From: Glandiceps talaboti
Taxonomy: Eukaryota; Hemichordata; Enteropneusta; Spengelidae
Reading direction: 5' to 3'
Assembly (NCBI RefSeq): GCF_964340395.1
Contig: NC_135563.1
Location: 22,750,809 to 22,814,808 of the forward strand
DNA length: 64,000 bases
Part shown: piece after piece, positions 14,693 to 27,999 of the stretch
Layout of the letters: the number at the start of each line of letters is the position of its first letter
How positions within the stretch are numbered: the stretch's first letter is position 1
Position numbers and translations under genes: made by a program
The notes under the pieces: generated by a model
Told to the model about the DNA's origin: nothing
Database searches by the model: none
Seen by the model: only the letters and a program-made list of their open reading frames with translations

Positions 14693-14769
14693 AATGGCGG
14701 CGGCGGTGGCGCAAGGATCGCAATCATGGGTACGGTTACAGTGGTTACGGTGGTGGTGGTGGTGGTGGA
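14693..14769. repeat. GGC/GGT triplet-rich tract
   Basis: (GGC)n around 14696-14710 and (GGT)n around 14747-14769 are separated by about 36 bases. One frame would encode a Gly/Tyr-rich string, but the two triplet blocks are in different frames and no longer ORF surrounds them. Confidence 0.7.
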
Positions 14770-15699
14770 GAAGGTAACATATAGAAAGGAAGTATTTTAA
14801 AGTAACTCCCTGTGTGATTCAGTAATTACTCGGCTTTGCCTTATCATGGATCCGAATAGCTGTCGGCATCATTAATTAGTTTAAAGTGATACATATACTA
14901 TCGATAAATTTAGTCGAAGTCCAGAGATTCCTAATTGTATTGAGATAGGTTTAATGATCTTATTGCCGGACAGTAAATGATATATTACTTACAGTTTGGA
15001 AACACTGCTCGGGTAATTTTCCAACAAATCTGTACTTTGATTGCTCACAAAATTAACTTAAGGGCCAAGTGAACTTTTGTCCATCTCATCTCTGATTGCA
15101 CAGTCATAAACAACCCTGATTGCTGATCTTTATGATTATCTTGGTTTTGAAAATACTCAAGTGTCTGATTGGTAAATGGCCTTCAATAGGCACCGTATTT
15201 TACACTGCCTAATAGTATATCACCATGCCAACCGAATTTATCCTTACTTTTATCGGAAAAATGACATAGTTGTATTTGTGACATCAAAAGCAGTTTTAGT
15301 TTATTTAGTTACACTCAAAATTTACTTTTAAAAGTTACTGAAACTGTAGCAGGTGAGTGAGAAGATAAGGGAATCAACCATGTAGATATAACATTATTGT
15401 CTAGATATTTGCGGATAAGGCACATGTATCTGAACAGGGCTGTCATTTCGCTGGTTTTATTACCTAATTTTACAGTTTACGAAAGTTCACACCGTCAACT
15501 CCGCGGCAGATTTTGACATGCAAAAGTCGAGATGGCTTGACCTGCATAAATGAATAAATCGCAGATTTACCGCTATTAGTGAGCCGATTTATCAACATTG
15601 ACGTATCAGTTTGAGTCACTGACGTAAAATCAAAGAAGGGAGGTGATTCAATACACCAGATGTACATGAACATATTCAAGCTTAAGTTCCACTGAGAAG

Positions 15700-16896
<1,197 letters not shown>

Positions 16897-17994
16897 ATGG
16901 AAGTGACAAGCATGAAACCAACTCTCACGTTCTCAGCAACTATAAATGACTCTGTTGACGGTGATGGTACTATCGAATCTCCGAACGATGCTGCCAAAAT
17001 TGTAAGTCTCATAGCTCTTGCAATCATCATTGTCTCAACGATAGTTGGAAATCTTCTGGTAATCTTCAGTATTGCCATATTCCGTCGATTACACACCGTC
17101 ACCAACTACTTCATTGCAAGTTTAGCGGTGGCGGATTTTCTTGTGGGGGCCATCGTCTTGCCGTTCTCCGCTGCGTACATCGCACATCCACAGGCATGGT
17201 TATACGGTGCTACCTGGTGTAATCTATGGGTTTCTATAGATGTATGCGTTTGTACAGCGTCTGTGTTAAATCTCTTCGTCATAGCAGTTGACAGGTACAT
17301 CGCCATAAGTTCACCATTTATATACCACGTTCGTTTATCTACAGAAAAAGCTGTAATCGCTATTGCTGTTGTATGGCTTGCTTCAATCCTTATGTCGGTT
17401 TTACCGATCATGGCCGGATGGAACACTATAGATTACACTATTCAAAATATTGACGAACCTAGTATTTGTGGCTTTGAAACAAACGTGTATTACTCAGTAA
17501 TTGTAGGATTTCTTGCGTTCTGGGTCCCCCTTATTGGTATGTGTGCTGTATACATTTGGCTTTTTAAAACAGCTACTGTACAAGCGCGTCGAATCGAAGC
17601 CATAGACCTCGCCGTGGCGGCAAACTACAACAATCCATCTCAGATGAAACGAGAAAGGAAAGCAGCGAAGACGCTCAGTATCATCATGGGATGTTTTCTA
17701 GTTTGCTGGGGACCATATATAGTGTACTGGACCCTGAAAGACCTTTGTCACTTTGAAGTTTCTGGGCCAGGCTATGATACGATGGTATGGATGGGTTATC
17801 TCAACAGTACTCTTAATCCTATCATATACGCATTCTTTAATAGGGAGTTTCGGGCAGCGTTTCAAAAAATACTGTTATGTGGACGCTGTCAGATTCAAAA
17901 TAAGTGGCGGGATGATGCGTTACACGAGCCTTCAAGAATATCCCCACCTGTAGAAAAAACAGTGGCTACAGTGGATGTTAACCAAGAAACATGA
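16897..17994 (+). CDS. Aminergic class A GPCR, 5-HT4/biogenic-amine receptor-like
   Basis: A 365-residue seven-transmembrane receptor encoded without an intron. The start is an ATG with A at -3 and G at +4, preceded by an in-frame TAG six bases upstream. Visible class A landmarks: N52 (1.50), LAVAD with D80 (2.50), C108 (3.25) paired with ECL2 C191, D132-R133-Y134, W160 (4.50), P211 (5.50), CWGPY 270-274, and NPIIY 307-311 followed by helix 8 and cysteines 328/331 for possible palmitoylation. D115 (3.32), W298 (7.40) and Y301 (7.43) mark the family that binds protonated amines at the plasma membrane. The motif PIMAGWN (170-176) and the stretch AAKTLSIIMGCF (256-267) resemble vertebrate 5-HT4 receptors. 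The third intracellular loop is short, about 35 residues, and N17 is a possible glycosylation site. TM5 lacks Ser/Thr at 5.42, 5.43 and 5.46 (V203, G204, A207), so the ligand cannot be named. The GPCR call is near certain and the aminergic call strong; the 5-HT4 affinity is inference. Confidence 0.95.
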   Translation: MEVTSMKPTLTFSATINDSVDGDGTIESPNDAAKIVSLIALAIIIVSTIVGNLLVIFSIAIFRRLHTVTNYFIASLAVADFLVGAIVLPFSAAYIAHPQAWLYGATWCNLWVSIDVCVCTASVLNLFVIAVDRYIAISSPFIYHVRLSTEKAVIAIAVVWLASILMSVLPIMAGWNTIDYTIQNIDEPSICGFETNVYYSVIVGFLAFWVPLIGMCAVYIWLFKTATVQARRIEAIDLAVAANYNNPSQMKRERKAAKTLSIIMGCFLVCWGPYIVYWTLKDLCHFEVSGPGYDTMVWMGYLNSTLNPIIYAFFNREFRAAFQKILLCGRCQIQNKWRDDALHEPSRISPPVEKTVATVDVNQET

Positions 17995-18314
17995 ACACGT
18001 ATACTGACCCAATATCTTTTGCGAGTGCAACATCATGGAAGTACAGTTCCTCAGACATAATTCCGGCTGATGTGTGTAACTACTTTGAACACTACGTCAC
18101 GGACCTTGTGGTTACAATACACACAAAGTAAGAATATTAGTTATTCTAAACGTTGCAGCCGTATACTGTTAGAATGATGTGACCAGTACTTCGGACTTTT
18201 AGTCATGAACATCGTGTGTACTTCGGACACTGCAAGAAGAAACAGCTGGGCTATTGATCATCTATAACCATGCCGAGTTCAACTTTATGAATATGAACCA
18301 TAAGACAACTTTAA

Positions 18315-18787
18315 AGACATACACAAGAATGATATATAAATGAGAAATGGGTATTTATTTGGACTGATATAACAACTTTATTATACTTGAAAAAAAATGT
18401 GACACAACATAGACCAAGTCCGTGTTTGTAATTGAATAATTATACAGAAACAGTTATTTTATGTCAGGATGAGATAATTACTACGTCACATCCACTCTTT
18501 ACATGCATCAGTTGTATTCCTTTATATAGCATACACACATAATTTGATTATTTATGTTAAAATGTGTAAATACAAGTAAATAGTTTTCCTACCTACTGTG
18601 TTTTCCACCAACTTCATGTACTTGTTTTGGAATTGTTTTACACATTTCTTAACAGTCGAGTCTGTCGCATTCAATGGGTTACAAAGACGAATTCGATCTA
18701 TGTCATTCCAAATCGAATAATATTATGCAGTTGTTTTATCAATTAAATATTCAAACCAATTACTCGCATCTCATTCATACGGTCCCT
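18315..18787. mobile_element. TTAA-flanked foldback MITE, copy B
   Basis: This shares with copy A the blocks TATTTATTTGGA, TTTATTATACTTGAAAAA, CAAGTC-GTGTTTGTAA-T-AATA and the internal GTTTTACACATTTCTTAA. It is bounded by TTAA at 18311-18314 and 18788-18791. The arms are more diverged than in copy A. It starts about 320 bp after the stop codon of the aminergic receptor, so it may lie in or just past that gene's 3' UTR. Confidence 0.6.
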
Positions 18788-18791
18788 TTAA

Positions 18792-21700
18792 AATACTACT
18801 TTGAATGTCAAGGTGTCTGTTTAAATTACTAATATATAAGTTATGGAGAGATCTAGAGTAATTACTTTGAACGTATTGAACGTCTTATACCTGACCGATA
18901 ACTGAGACGATTGCAATGATAAAATGTACCATTGGAAATTCAACATGATTTGTGTAAGGGAATTTTTCGAAATTTAAAAAAAAACCAGCTATATAAAATA
19001 TATCAAATTTATGTTGGTTTGATTTGCTATTAATTTATACAAATGCACATTAAGATACAAAGAATAAAAGGATAACACAGAACAGTATTTCTAAACGCTT
19101 ATTTCCAATGTGGTCGTCGTAAGGAAATCCAAGACGCCGTAGCTACAATGGTATTGTAAAATGTAATACAAAAGACATGACAAAACCCAATTAGAGTGGT
19201 GATAAAATACGCAGGTTGCGTATGGTACGTTCTACAACTCGTGAAAGTCATGTGACAAAAGACAAAGGTTTATATTTATGTTACCCATGCTTTGCCTTGT
19301 CATGAATAAATTTGGTATGTTGAAATGTTTTAGATCAGCAGGTACAATAGAAGCAAGTAATACTTAAACAGAACATCGTCTATTGTCATTACTCAGTCTG
19401 TCCTTAAGATAATGGTAGCTCATGCCAAGAAAATCTAGCAAATTAATAAGATTGTTGTCCAAACAGACGATGAACAGTAGCAATACTGATACGATGTTTG
19501 TCGAGACAAACGATACAATGTAACAGATCGCCACCAAATAATATATAGTGTATCAACATATTTTATTGTACTTGGCGACTGTCTGCCTCGACAATACTAG
19601 CTTACACACAATATGTAGCTATGTTGGTAACATTTTGTCATGTCCTGAGAATTTTGCCTTGTCACAATGTCAGACGGTAAACTAACAATGCCAGCAAGAT
19701 TTCTGTCCAGCCAGACAACGCTCTGTGTCACGTTAACTTGCTTCTATTATACATGTAAATATTCCACCGTCACGTGTGACTTTAAAACAAGTCAAGTGAA
19801 AATAATGGAGATTTGTATACAAAGACGTCGAAAAATATGAGATCCAGAGTGTGTATCATAGTCGTATGTAAAAATATTTTATTATTATATTCATTATATT
19901 CCAGCGTTTCTTCTATCTTTCACTTAATATACTTCTACCGTGGTGCATCGATCTCATTGATTTTGATAACAGCAAGCAACATATATATCTTGTCCATTAA
20001 CTGTAAAGATTTTTATGAATTCGTATTTGTACTCTTGGCGAAGTATAATTTCCTTAGGCAGTTACATGCACGTGTACTTCATTTTCAACAAATTATATAT
20101 ATATGCTATCTATCAAATTATATTATCTTGGCCCCAAAATCTAAAAGCGAGGCTATCAAGCCCTGAGGTGAAGGCATTTACTGTAAACTTTGTAATGTAT
20201 TTGAATATATTTGGTTTGTGAAAAAAATGTACATTCGCTATCGGGTGTTGATATCGATTTTCTATGTTTATTTTCTCATATAACTAGCCCGTTTTTTGGA
20301 GATTATCATTAAATCTAATAGATGAATTAAATTACTATCTGAGAGCTATAATTTCTCTTTGATTGTCTTGAATCGAAGATTGAACATGTAGCATACATTT
20401 CAGAAATGATCTGTGTATTGTTTTCAGGTAAGTAGACTTACGAATCTCTTGTAACTGAACATACAAAAGTAGGATCACGTCTTTATCCTACTACCTAGTC
20501 CACATCGTTAATTACTATACATGTACTCAATACTCAAGTCTACCGTTAAACATGGTCAGGCTTTTGACTTTGTTTTAGTCGAGGGATGCATTGCCCCTAA
20601 CACAGGTCACTTGCAATTTAACGAAATCAAGCGGTGACGACGCTTTTCTCAATTAGACAGAACTATAAGCACCGGTGAACAAACGCAGTTTATTATCATT
20701 GGACCAATTTATTCTCGGGAATCGATGCATTTAATTCGATTTAAAATTTGAAAGAAGGTGAAAGTATTCATGGCTAATAATATTAGGACACATTTCGCGA
20801 AAGGAAAATCACACATTCGATTTCCAGTTTTACAGAAAATAAAATTACTCATGACCAGTGGCAACAGGTATATTTAATCATTGATTTGGTTCACAAAGCA
20901 ACACTATGAGTGTGTTAGATTTGAATAATTTCATTGACGTATAAAATGTAATATTGGGATAGTTTGAAGCAACGTTATTTAAAAGCTACGCGAAATCTTC
21001 TGGATTTCTTACAAATCCTCCATCTTCTGTCGTATTTGATTTAAAAAATACATCGGACATTAATCGATCACCGAATACTTCATAAGAGAGAACTTGTACC
21101 TTGAGTAAATGCCACTTGCACTTGTATAGAGCGAAATATATAAGACATAGGAGAGCTTAATTGGTGCAGTATGGCGCTCAATATAAATAGAAGTATGGAT
21201 TGGGAAAGACCTTGAGCAGAAACAGCTCAATTTGATTATTGTGGCTGCTTAAGTTAAAAGATGCATTTATAGATGGCATTTCACACTGGCGGTCCTTTTA
21301 TCATTCATACATTCTCAGAGATAATTGATGCTATTGATCATGGCATAGATACATCTATCAATGTAGAAATTGTTACTTAGTTTCAGCTCCAATATCCACT
21401 CTTTAAGTTGATTACATCAACCCACTTAAACAAAATTATTTTCATTTTTCATTCAAAGTGCACTTTCAGTTTGATTGAAAGCATTATATTTTCAATAAGT
21501 GTAAACATTGCCAAGTAATCAAAATGTTCACCAATGTATCTCAAAGCTGTGATCTTCGAGCCAATTTGATAGTGATATACTACCCGGAAAATATATTCGG
21601 TGGTTTGAGGTTTAAAAAAAATAATATATCGAAGGCTGTGTGCATGACATCCGACCACTGAAGAAGTTTAATGGTCTGAGGCATGACATTGCGACTTTTG

Positions 21701-22345
21701 ACGCCGGCTCAATAAGCACTTATTTGACAACAAAATATCGCAAGAAAAATTCACACAAGATAGTCTCGATATTTGTTTTCAAGTTAGTATGCCCTTCTAT
21801 GTCTCCTAAATTTCAGTCAAACGAAAGGACTGATTATCATTTACAGTCAAGCGGATATATCACAACAGACAATGTACTATATTTTTTTTGACTTGGTAGA
21901 AACAGTGATAACACAGGACAAGTGTTTTCTATGTGTTTTTAAGAGTAGTCGGTACAATAAATACCTGATAATGTACTTTGTACTATACTAAGAGAACATT
22001 TTGGTCGTGGTGAGGCGCCCTTCAAAGTGACTCAAAAATTAACATGCGACATCAGCTCCTCAGATATCAACATCAGAAGCTATTAATAGTGAATCAAATT
22101 AATTATCACTTGCTAAATTAATGTGCAGTATATTAGGCAAATCTGACAATACAACACTCTGTTATAACATTACATTTGACATTTATAAATAACCAACAAT
22201 GTTCATCATCTTGGTACATCAAATGATTTAGATCGTCGATCGAAAGCTTGAAGCTAAAAATCTTTGAAATGCTGTGCGTTATAACCTTTGTAAATCATTA
22301 AATATATCTTTCTTTCGCTTTAGGTCAAGCTTATTCAAATGCGAT
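18792..22345. other. Intergenic
   Basis: No gene recognised. Short ORFs are AT-driven. Confidence 0.55.
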
Positions 22346-22475
22346 CACAATACAATACAATACAATACAATACAATACAATACAATACAATACAATGCAA
22401 TGCAATGCAATGCAATGCAATACAATACAATACAATACAATACAATACAATACAATACAATACAACACAACGCAA
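22346..22475. repeat. (ACAAT)n pentanucleotide microsatellite
   Basis: About 26 pentamers, with five consecutive TGCAA variants at 22396-22420 and degenerate ACACAACGCAA at the end. Confidence 0.97.
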
Positions 22476-22992
22476 GTAGCGTTCCATGTTTGATCACAAG
22501 AAAGGCGAAAATTATATAATAGTGCTAGTTTTATAGTGTTAATTTGCATATAGCGCTGTTACTGTTCGTTACCTTCTCCGCTACCAAGTCATCTCTACCC
22601 ATGCTTCCCATTTTCCGTTACCATTCATCATTCTTCGCTACCTCTACTTCCAAGCTGACGTTCTCATGGGTGCCTACAAGTGAACACATGTCTATTTAAG
22701 AATGCAAATACAAGAGTGTATTAAAAGAACAACAGAAACAAAAACAATAGAAAACCATAAACAGGTCTATATTCAATAAACAATAGTTAATAAACAAAAA
22801 GGTTTTGCCTCAAACGAGGACTATGGATACACTCCAATTTCTCAAATTCCTAAAAATGTTACAGTGGCTAGACTCTCACAATACCACTGGTTTCTATGTC
22901 ACATTTACTTTGACCAAGCAGGTATTCATGTATATCCACGCTTCCCTTGCACGGGCGCCATCAACGGCTACATGCATGATAGGAGACTAACA

Positions 22993-23124
<132 letters not shown>

Positions 23125-23149
23125 ATTTCATATCAACTGATGAATCACC

Positions 23150-23744
23150 ACAAATTAATAATTCGTGGGAAAATATCAAGATTTGGTAATGTTCAGACCA
23201 CCCCAATGGTATTACTGACGTTTTGGGAATGGAAAGAACAGTTAATGCTGAACATATCTATCTTTTGCGGACACATCGAAATACGAGAACATTAACAGTG
23301 TGAGAAATAAACCACTCCTATTTAGCTCCGTAGTAAAGACATCGTTAAGCATGCACTAAAAATAGGAAACTTTCTTTTACCATACTCAACCTATAATGAA
23401 TGACACTTGGCAGTAAATTTGACATTTAATACACCTACATCGTCATTAACAGCTAGCTGATTTGGATTCTTCAACGGTAATTGAAACCCAATCTTCCAAC
23501 ATCTTGGAATAGTGTAACCCTCGAGAAAACATATCAGGCGATTGATTTAACCTGTTTATCTGATCAACCTGTGACCATTGCTTACATGTATGTGTACCAA
23601 TTTCTCATTCCATGGTAAAGTATCCTATTCCTTCATATATCCATACATTTATTCCACGTGCTATATGTAGGAACTATTCTTCCCATTCCCAAAACGTCTA
23701 AACATTACCAATTCTTGATATTTTCTCATGTATTATTTATTTGC
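23150..23744. repeat. Inverted-repeat (foldback) unit with about 430-bp spacer
   Basis: The left arm at about 23150-23243 and the right arm at about 23672-23744 are inverted copies: GAAAATATCAAGATTTGG plus TAATGTTCAGAC and GTTTTGGGAATGG on the left, their complements with few changes on the right. The left arm carries 21 extra bases (about 23197-23217) absent from the right arm. It lies directly after an (AT)n array. No coding frame was recognised in the spacer. Confidence 0.65.
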
Positions 23745-24131
23745 GCCTACGCGTTCGCTCGATCGAGATAAACATGAACACTTCCCGGGAAACGCGTTCC
23801 CATGTAGCTAACATGGACATAAGACGAAATGCATAGAGGTACATCTAAACAAGAATTCTTTAATTACCGTAAATATATGATAATCACTGAATGTTTTTAC
23901 AGTTGAAATACTTCGTAGTTGTCAGTTGGCTGTGTCCACAAGTAACGCCATGTTGTTTGTTGATATTCAATGTGTATGCCCATGACAAGTAAAACGCAAC
24001 CTGATTGGCTGTGTGGCTCAGTGAGCAGAAATTCGTTTGTATGGGCGCCACTTCAGATGTAGAGGAGGCGATCAGGCAAAAAACGTAAACATGTAAACAT
24101 GATTAGCCGACATCTACATCGGATTTTAATC

Positions 24132-24239
<108 letters not shown>

Positions 24240-24251
24240 CTCGGTGAGTAT

Positions 24252-24337
24252 CATAGTCTTCAATTTTCATAAAGAAGAAGTGGATAGGTAGTCTTGAAAA
24301 CTAAGATTGGTTGAATTAATTTAAATTGAAGACTATG
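24252..24337. repeat. Perfect 15-bp inverted repeat beside an (AT)n array
   Basis: CATAGTCTTCAATTT at 24252-24266 is exactly inverted at 24323-24337, with a 56-base spacer holding most of the left LINE-derived direct repeat. Confidence 0.7.
24268..24322. repeat. Direct repeat copy of a LINE segment (partner 24528-24582)
   Basis: The two stretches are nearly identical over about 55 bases (both contain TAGTCTTGAAAACTAAGATT) and lie 260 bp apart in the same orientation. The right copy is the start of the LINE reverse-transcriptase relic, so the left copy is a duplicated or second LINE fragment. Confidence 0.75.
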
Positions 24338-24364
24338 CAAGCATACGCACTGATAAGACTTTAA

Positions 24365-24562
24365 TTAACCATGATCTGATATCAGAGGCCTACATAAATA
24401 AGCTAAAGGTTTAGATATTATTGCTGCTCCATTAATAAGAAGTTTAACTGATATATCATCATGACCACACACCTTTTTAATGTTCAATGAATTTATGAGA
24501 TTATAGACCTCAGCTTGTGTAGTGGGATTCATAAAAAAGAAGTAGATAGGTAGTCTTGAAAA
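24365..24562 (-). pseudogene. LINE (non-LTR) reverse-transcriptase fragment, decayed
   Basis: The minus strand translates for 65 codons between stops into a piece typical of the region just N-terminal to and entering the non-LTR reverse transcriptase: NPTTQAEVYNLINSLN, then KKVCGHDDISVKLL and AAIISKPLAYL. These match the widespread pattern P-T-x-x-E-V-x-x-x-I-x-x-L...K-K-x-x-G-x-D-x-I-S...L-L...A...I-x-x-P-L-A-x-L in Jockey/CR1-like LINEs. The frame ends at a TAA (24365-24367), where the element would continue toward the FP motif, and on its upstream side a TAG interrupts it. It is therefore a dead fragment. A 55-bp piece of it is duplicated at 24268-24322. The clade cannot be named from so short a piece. 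Confidence 0.75.
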
Positions 24563-25826
24563 CTAAGATTGGTTGAATCAATGTTACTAGCCAGATTCAT
24601 CTACTATTTCGAAATACAATTCGTGATACTTGTCAACTGTCAATGTCACTTTCACTTCTTTTTCACTTCCTGACATGAGAGAAATGAAACTCTATGCTTC
24701 CGAAGGCTACTTTACATTGTCAAATGCAGATCTTTACTATACCATTCTCCTCTCCTCATTTCCAATTATACAGTGAACAAAAGAATAAGAAGCAGTGGGA
24801 GAGTGTCAATTATGAATTTAGAGCGCCAAGTACCATTTTATGACGTATGTTTTGTGTGAGACATCACATTACTATCGAGGTGTTGCGTGGGAAATTCGTG
24901 TCATCACTATTATAATACAACACGGGTTGTGTGGTTTATGCTGACTTTGTACTAACAGGATACAATATCGTTTTCATACCGTGTACAGGGGAAATTGCCC
25001 GTATGAAAATTTTCTAAGAATGGAAAAATCTTTCCTTGCATGGAATCCTTAGTACTAAGCTGTAAGATATGATACGTCGTGTTGTTCCTTCCTCATTTAC
25101 CATCTGTTCGCATAAGGCGACTCGCAGTCATATCATGCAAACTACCCAAGGGAAATTCAAGTAAAACTCTAATACATACAAATGAGACACGAAATATCTG
25201 TACTTTTGGATTTCACAGCAAGAGTAAAAAATACAAATGTTTTACTAGTTACCGCAAACTACTAGTATTAAATGCTACTTAAAGTAATGTGTTCATTAAA
25301 TATGGTTGATTTCTCTCTCTTTGCTTGGCCGGTATTTCTAAGTGTACTATAGTTGTTTCAAGCAACTTACTTCGTTCATTGTTAGAGGAAGAGCCCAAAT
25401 GTATCATTACCACCTTCAGGTTACTCTGTTGAATAGCAATAAAACTCTGTATTTACGAAATCACGCTGTGTACTTGTGAATTTTCACGTGTGTTATTAAT
25501 TGGACATGGTGTCATTCGATTCACTATTCCTACAATCGCTAGACTGTGTTCAAAGTAATTTCCATGCAAGCGCATGTACCACTCGTTAGGCATATGAAAA
25601 CTTGTTATTGTCTGCCCACGTTTCTACAACACTTTGTCCTTGAGTAATCATGAATATTTGTTTTCATCATGTTTGTACATGTACAATTAAAATATCATAT
25701 CTAAGACCACTATAGTTTTCTGTAGTGGTCCGATATGTGGATTTACTAAATACTGTACCTTATTCACATACCAAGGGGTGTAAAAATGAAAAAAATGTAC
25801 ACAATCTTATATTCAAGATCACATTC

Positions 25827-25956
25827 GTATTCTTTACAATGCAGGTTTTTGTTCCTTTGTAACCTTTGCTGTATGATAGGAAATATCCTTCAAACGTCAA
25901 TGTCAAACTTTTAGGCAATGACAACCCGAGAACACAGTCAAATGTTTACTTCAATG
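25827..25956 (-). repeat. Interspersed repeat family X, copy 1 (inverted relative to 35427-35556)
   Basis: The complement matches 35427-35556 over about 130 bases, including ATTGACGTTTGAAGGATATT and TCCTATCATACA, GTAAACATTTGAC and GGAACAAAA. Both copies translate to PLLYDRKYPSNVNV in one frame, but each frame has stops or soon ends, so coding is not supported. Confidence 0.65.
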
Positions 25957-26362
25957 AGCAGCTCGTGAGATTTCTTTATGATTTCACAGGGTCAAAACCT
26001 TGATACATACTCACTAGCTACAGTTAATACGCTCTACACACCGCTTGTTGCTTTTTTCATTTTCAGACTAATTTCCAGATTCTCCCGTCGACAAGCTCTG
26101 ATGAATTAAGCCATATATATCTGGTTGTGCTGTGCAGAAGAATGACTACAGTTGCAGCACCTTTTTAAATGTTGTTCCTCCAGATGTGGACTACTTACCC
26201 AAGAGATGTAACGCAAGGACTTTGGAAAGTTACTTCGCATAAGGCAGCTTTCGACTTATATTGAACATGTGGACAATTATAAATGTAAATGTAAATGGGG
26301 TTAATTGATTTGTTGATTGGGTGATCGCCTGGCATGCGACTACTTTGTCCGTCTGTATGTTT

Positions 26363-26455
26363 GTTTGGTTAGTTGGTTGTTTGTTTGGCTGGGGTTGATG
26401 GGATTGACTGGATTGGTTGGTACGGTTGGTTGGGTGGTTGGTTGGTTGCCTGGCT
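26363..26455. repeat. Degenerate TTGG-rich repeat
   Basis: A run of TTGG, GTTGG and TTGGTTG variants, imperfect throughout, giving a strongly G/T-biased + strand. Confidence 0.75.
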
Positions 26456-27223
26456 ACCAGTTCAGATACAATCTATGGTACTCCCAAGCGTCTTGGTATG
26501 GATTAACTTAGTATACTTCCGCACACACTGCCATATATAATGAATATGTAATGTCGTTTCGATAAGTCAAAATCAACAGTTCGTCGAATTGATCACTGGC
26601 CTTGCAGATCAATGTTTATTGTTGCATAGTGCAAGGCATGAATCGACACAGGTACGTAAGGCCCTTGTTGACGAGAAAACATTAAAAAAAACGTCCGATT
26701 TCATGATCACTTATTTACAGATCAGTCAAATATAGATCATTGAGATGTGTGGTACTGTATAAAGGACGAACTTGGCGGTGATTGTGAAGTAAATATTTTG
26801 CGTTCACTTCCATTCAGGAAGGTCTTGATTTCAGCTCCTGAATGCAGAAAACGATGTCTCAAGACATACCTGATCAACTGTTGATGTTAAAATCGAAGTT
26901 ACATTGATGTCATCCCTAAACTGTAATTTCGTTGCTGTAATTTCTTCACTTCCGTCTGTATGTCTTTTGTCCTTCCGGGGAACATAATATTTCTCATTCA
27001 ATTCAGTTAAAGAGAGAGGATATTGATCTGTTACGACAAAGACATCGTTTTACTATAAAAATACAAAGTGACTGTGCAGATCTATGCAGTCAAAACAACA
27101 TACATCTAACCAAAGTTAAGTAATAGTATGTCGCATACACGCAATGTTAACACATTATGAAAATAATCATGAGAATGCAAATTTGTTTGTCTCATGACCA
27201 ATGGCTGAATAGTATAACATATG

Positions 27224-27258
27224 CATACATACATACATACATACATACATACATACAT

Positions 27259-27295
<37 letters not shown>

Positions 27296-27328
27296 TACAT
27301 ACATACATACATACATACATACATACAT

Positions 27329-27410
<82 letters not shown>
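27224..27410. repeat. Compound (CATA)n/(CA)n microsatellite
   Basis: Alternating blocks: CATA (27224-27273), CA, CATA (to about 27346), then a long CA run to 27409. Confidence 0.97.
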
Positions 27411-27999
27411 TACTATGATGTATAAAACAAGAACATGCTAGAACGAACATGTGTACAAGGCCTTGCCCACCTCCTGTAATGGTAGCACCCACAAAGTCAG
27501 TGACTGGTACTATTGTATCATTTTTTCCTGCATCGTCTCACTTGACGACATATGTTGATCTTCCTGTATAACCAAACACTCCATATATGGTAAAATACTC
27601 CAATATGACATGAATATTTATACACTGAACATCAGATGTTTTTGATACTTCCTAAAGCGGCGACATCTATCTGTTTGAGCGAGATTGGTCAGAGAATATA
27701 ATACATAGCTGCTATTCCTCAACAGGTAAGGGAGCACAATATTTCTTTTCTGATCAGTAACTGTCTATATGCGTATCTCTTCTTTCTAAAGCTATGTGAA
27801 ATCAGTGTGTAACAGCCTTCATTCATATACTATCATGTGTCATATGAGTTGTAAGCAACACATATTTGGATGTTGATGTTGTGACCAGTAAATCCTATGA
27901 GTATGAGTAAAATTCGTGTTTGACCGGATGGTTTCTATTTTATACTAATAAATTAACATTGCATTTTTGTAATTATCATAAAATACCAATATTTTCATC

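Noticed and set aside
14665-14780. Glycine-rich RNA-binding protein exon
   Set aside because: The GGC and GGT blocks are in different frames and stops follow immediately. It is better explained as triplet repeat.
23135-23185. Second hammerhead at CTGATGA next to an (AT)n array
   Set aside because: CCAC/GTGG can pair and GGGAAA follows, but four unpaired bases separate CTGATGA from stem II and stem III is poor, so the core geometry is not met.
25701-25731. Hairpin GACCACTATAG...CTGTAGTGGTC as a regulatory RNA or terminator
   Set aside because: Short and imperfect, with no adjacent gene or repeat copies. Likely chance.
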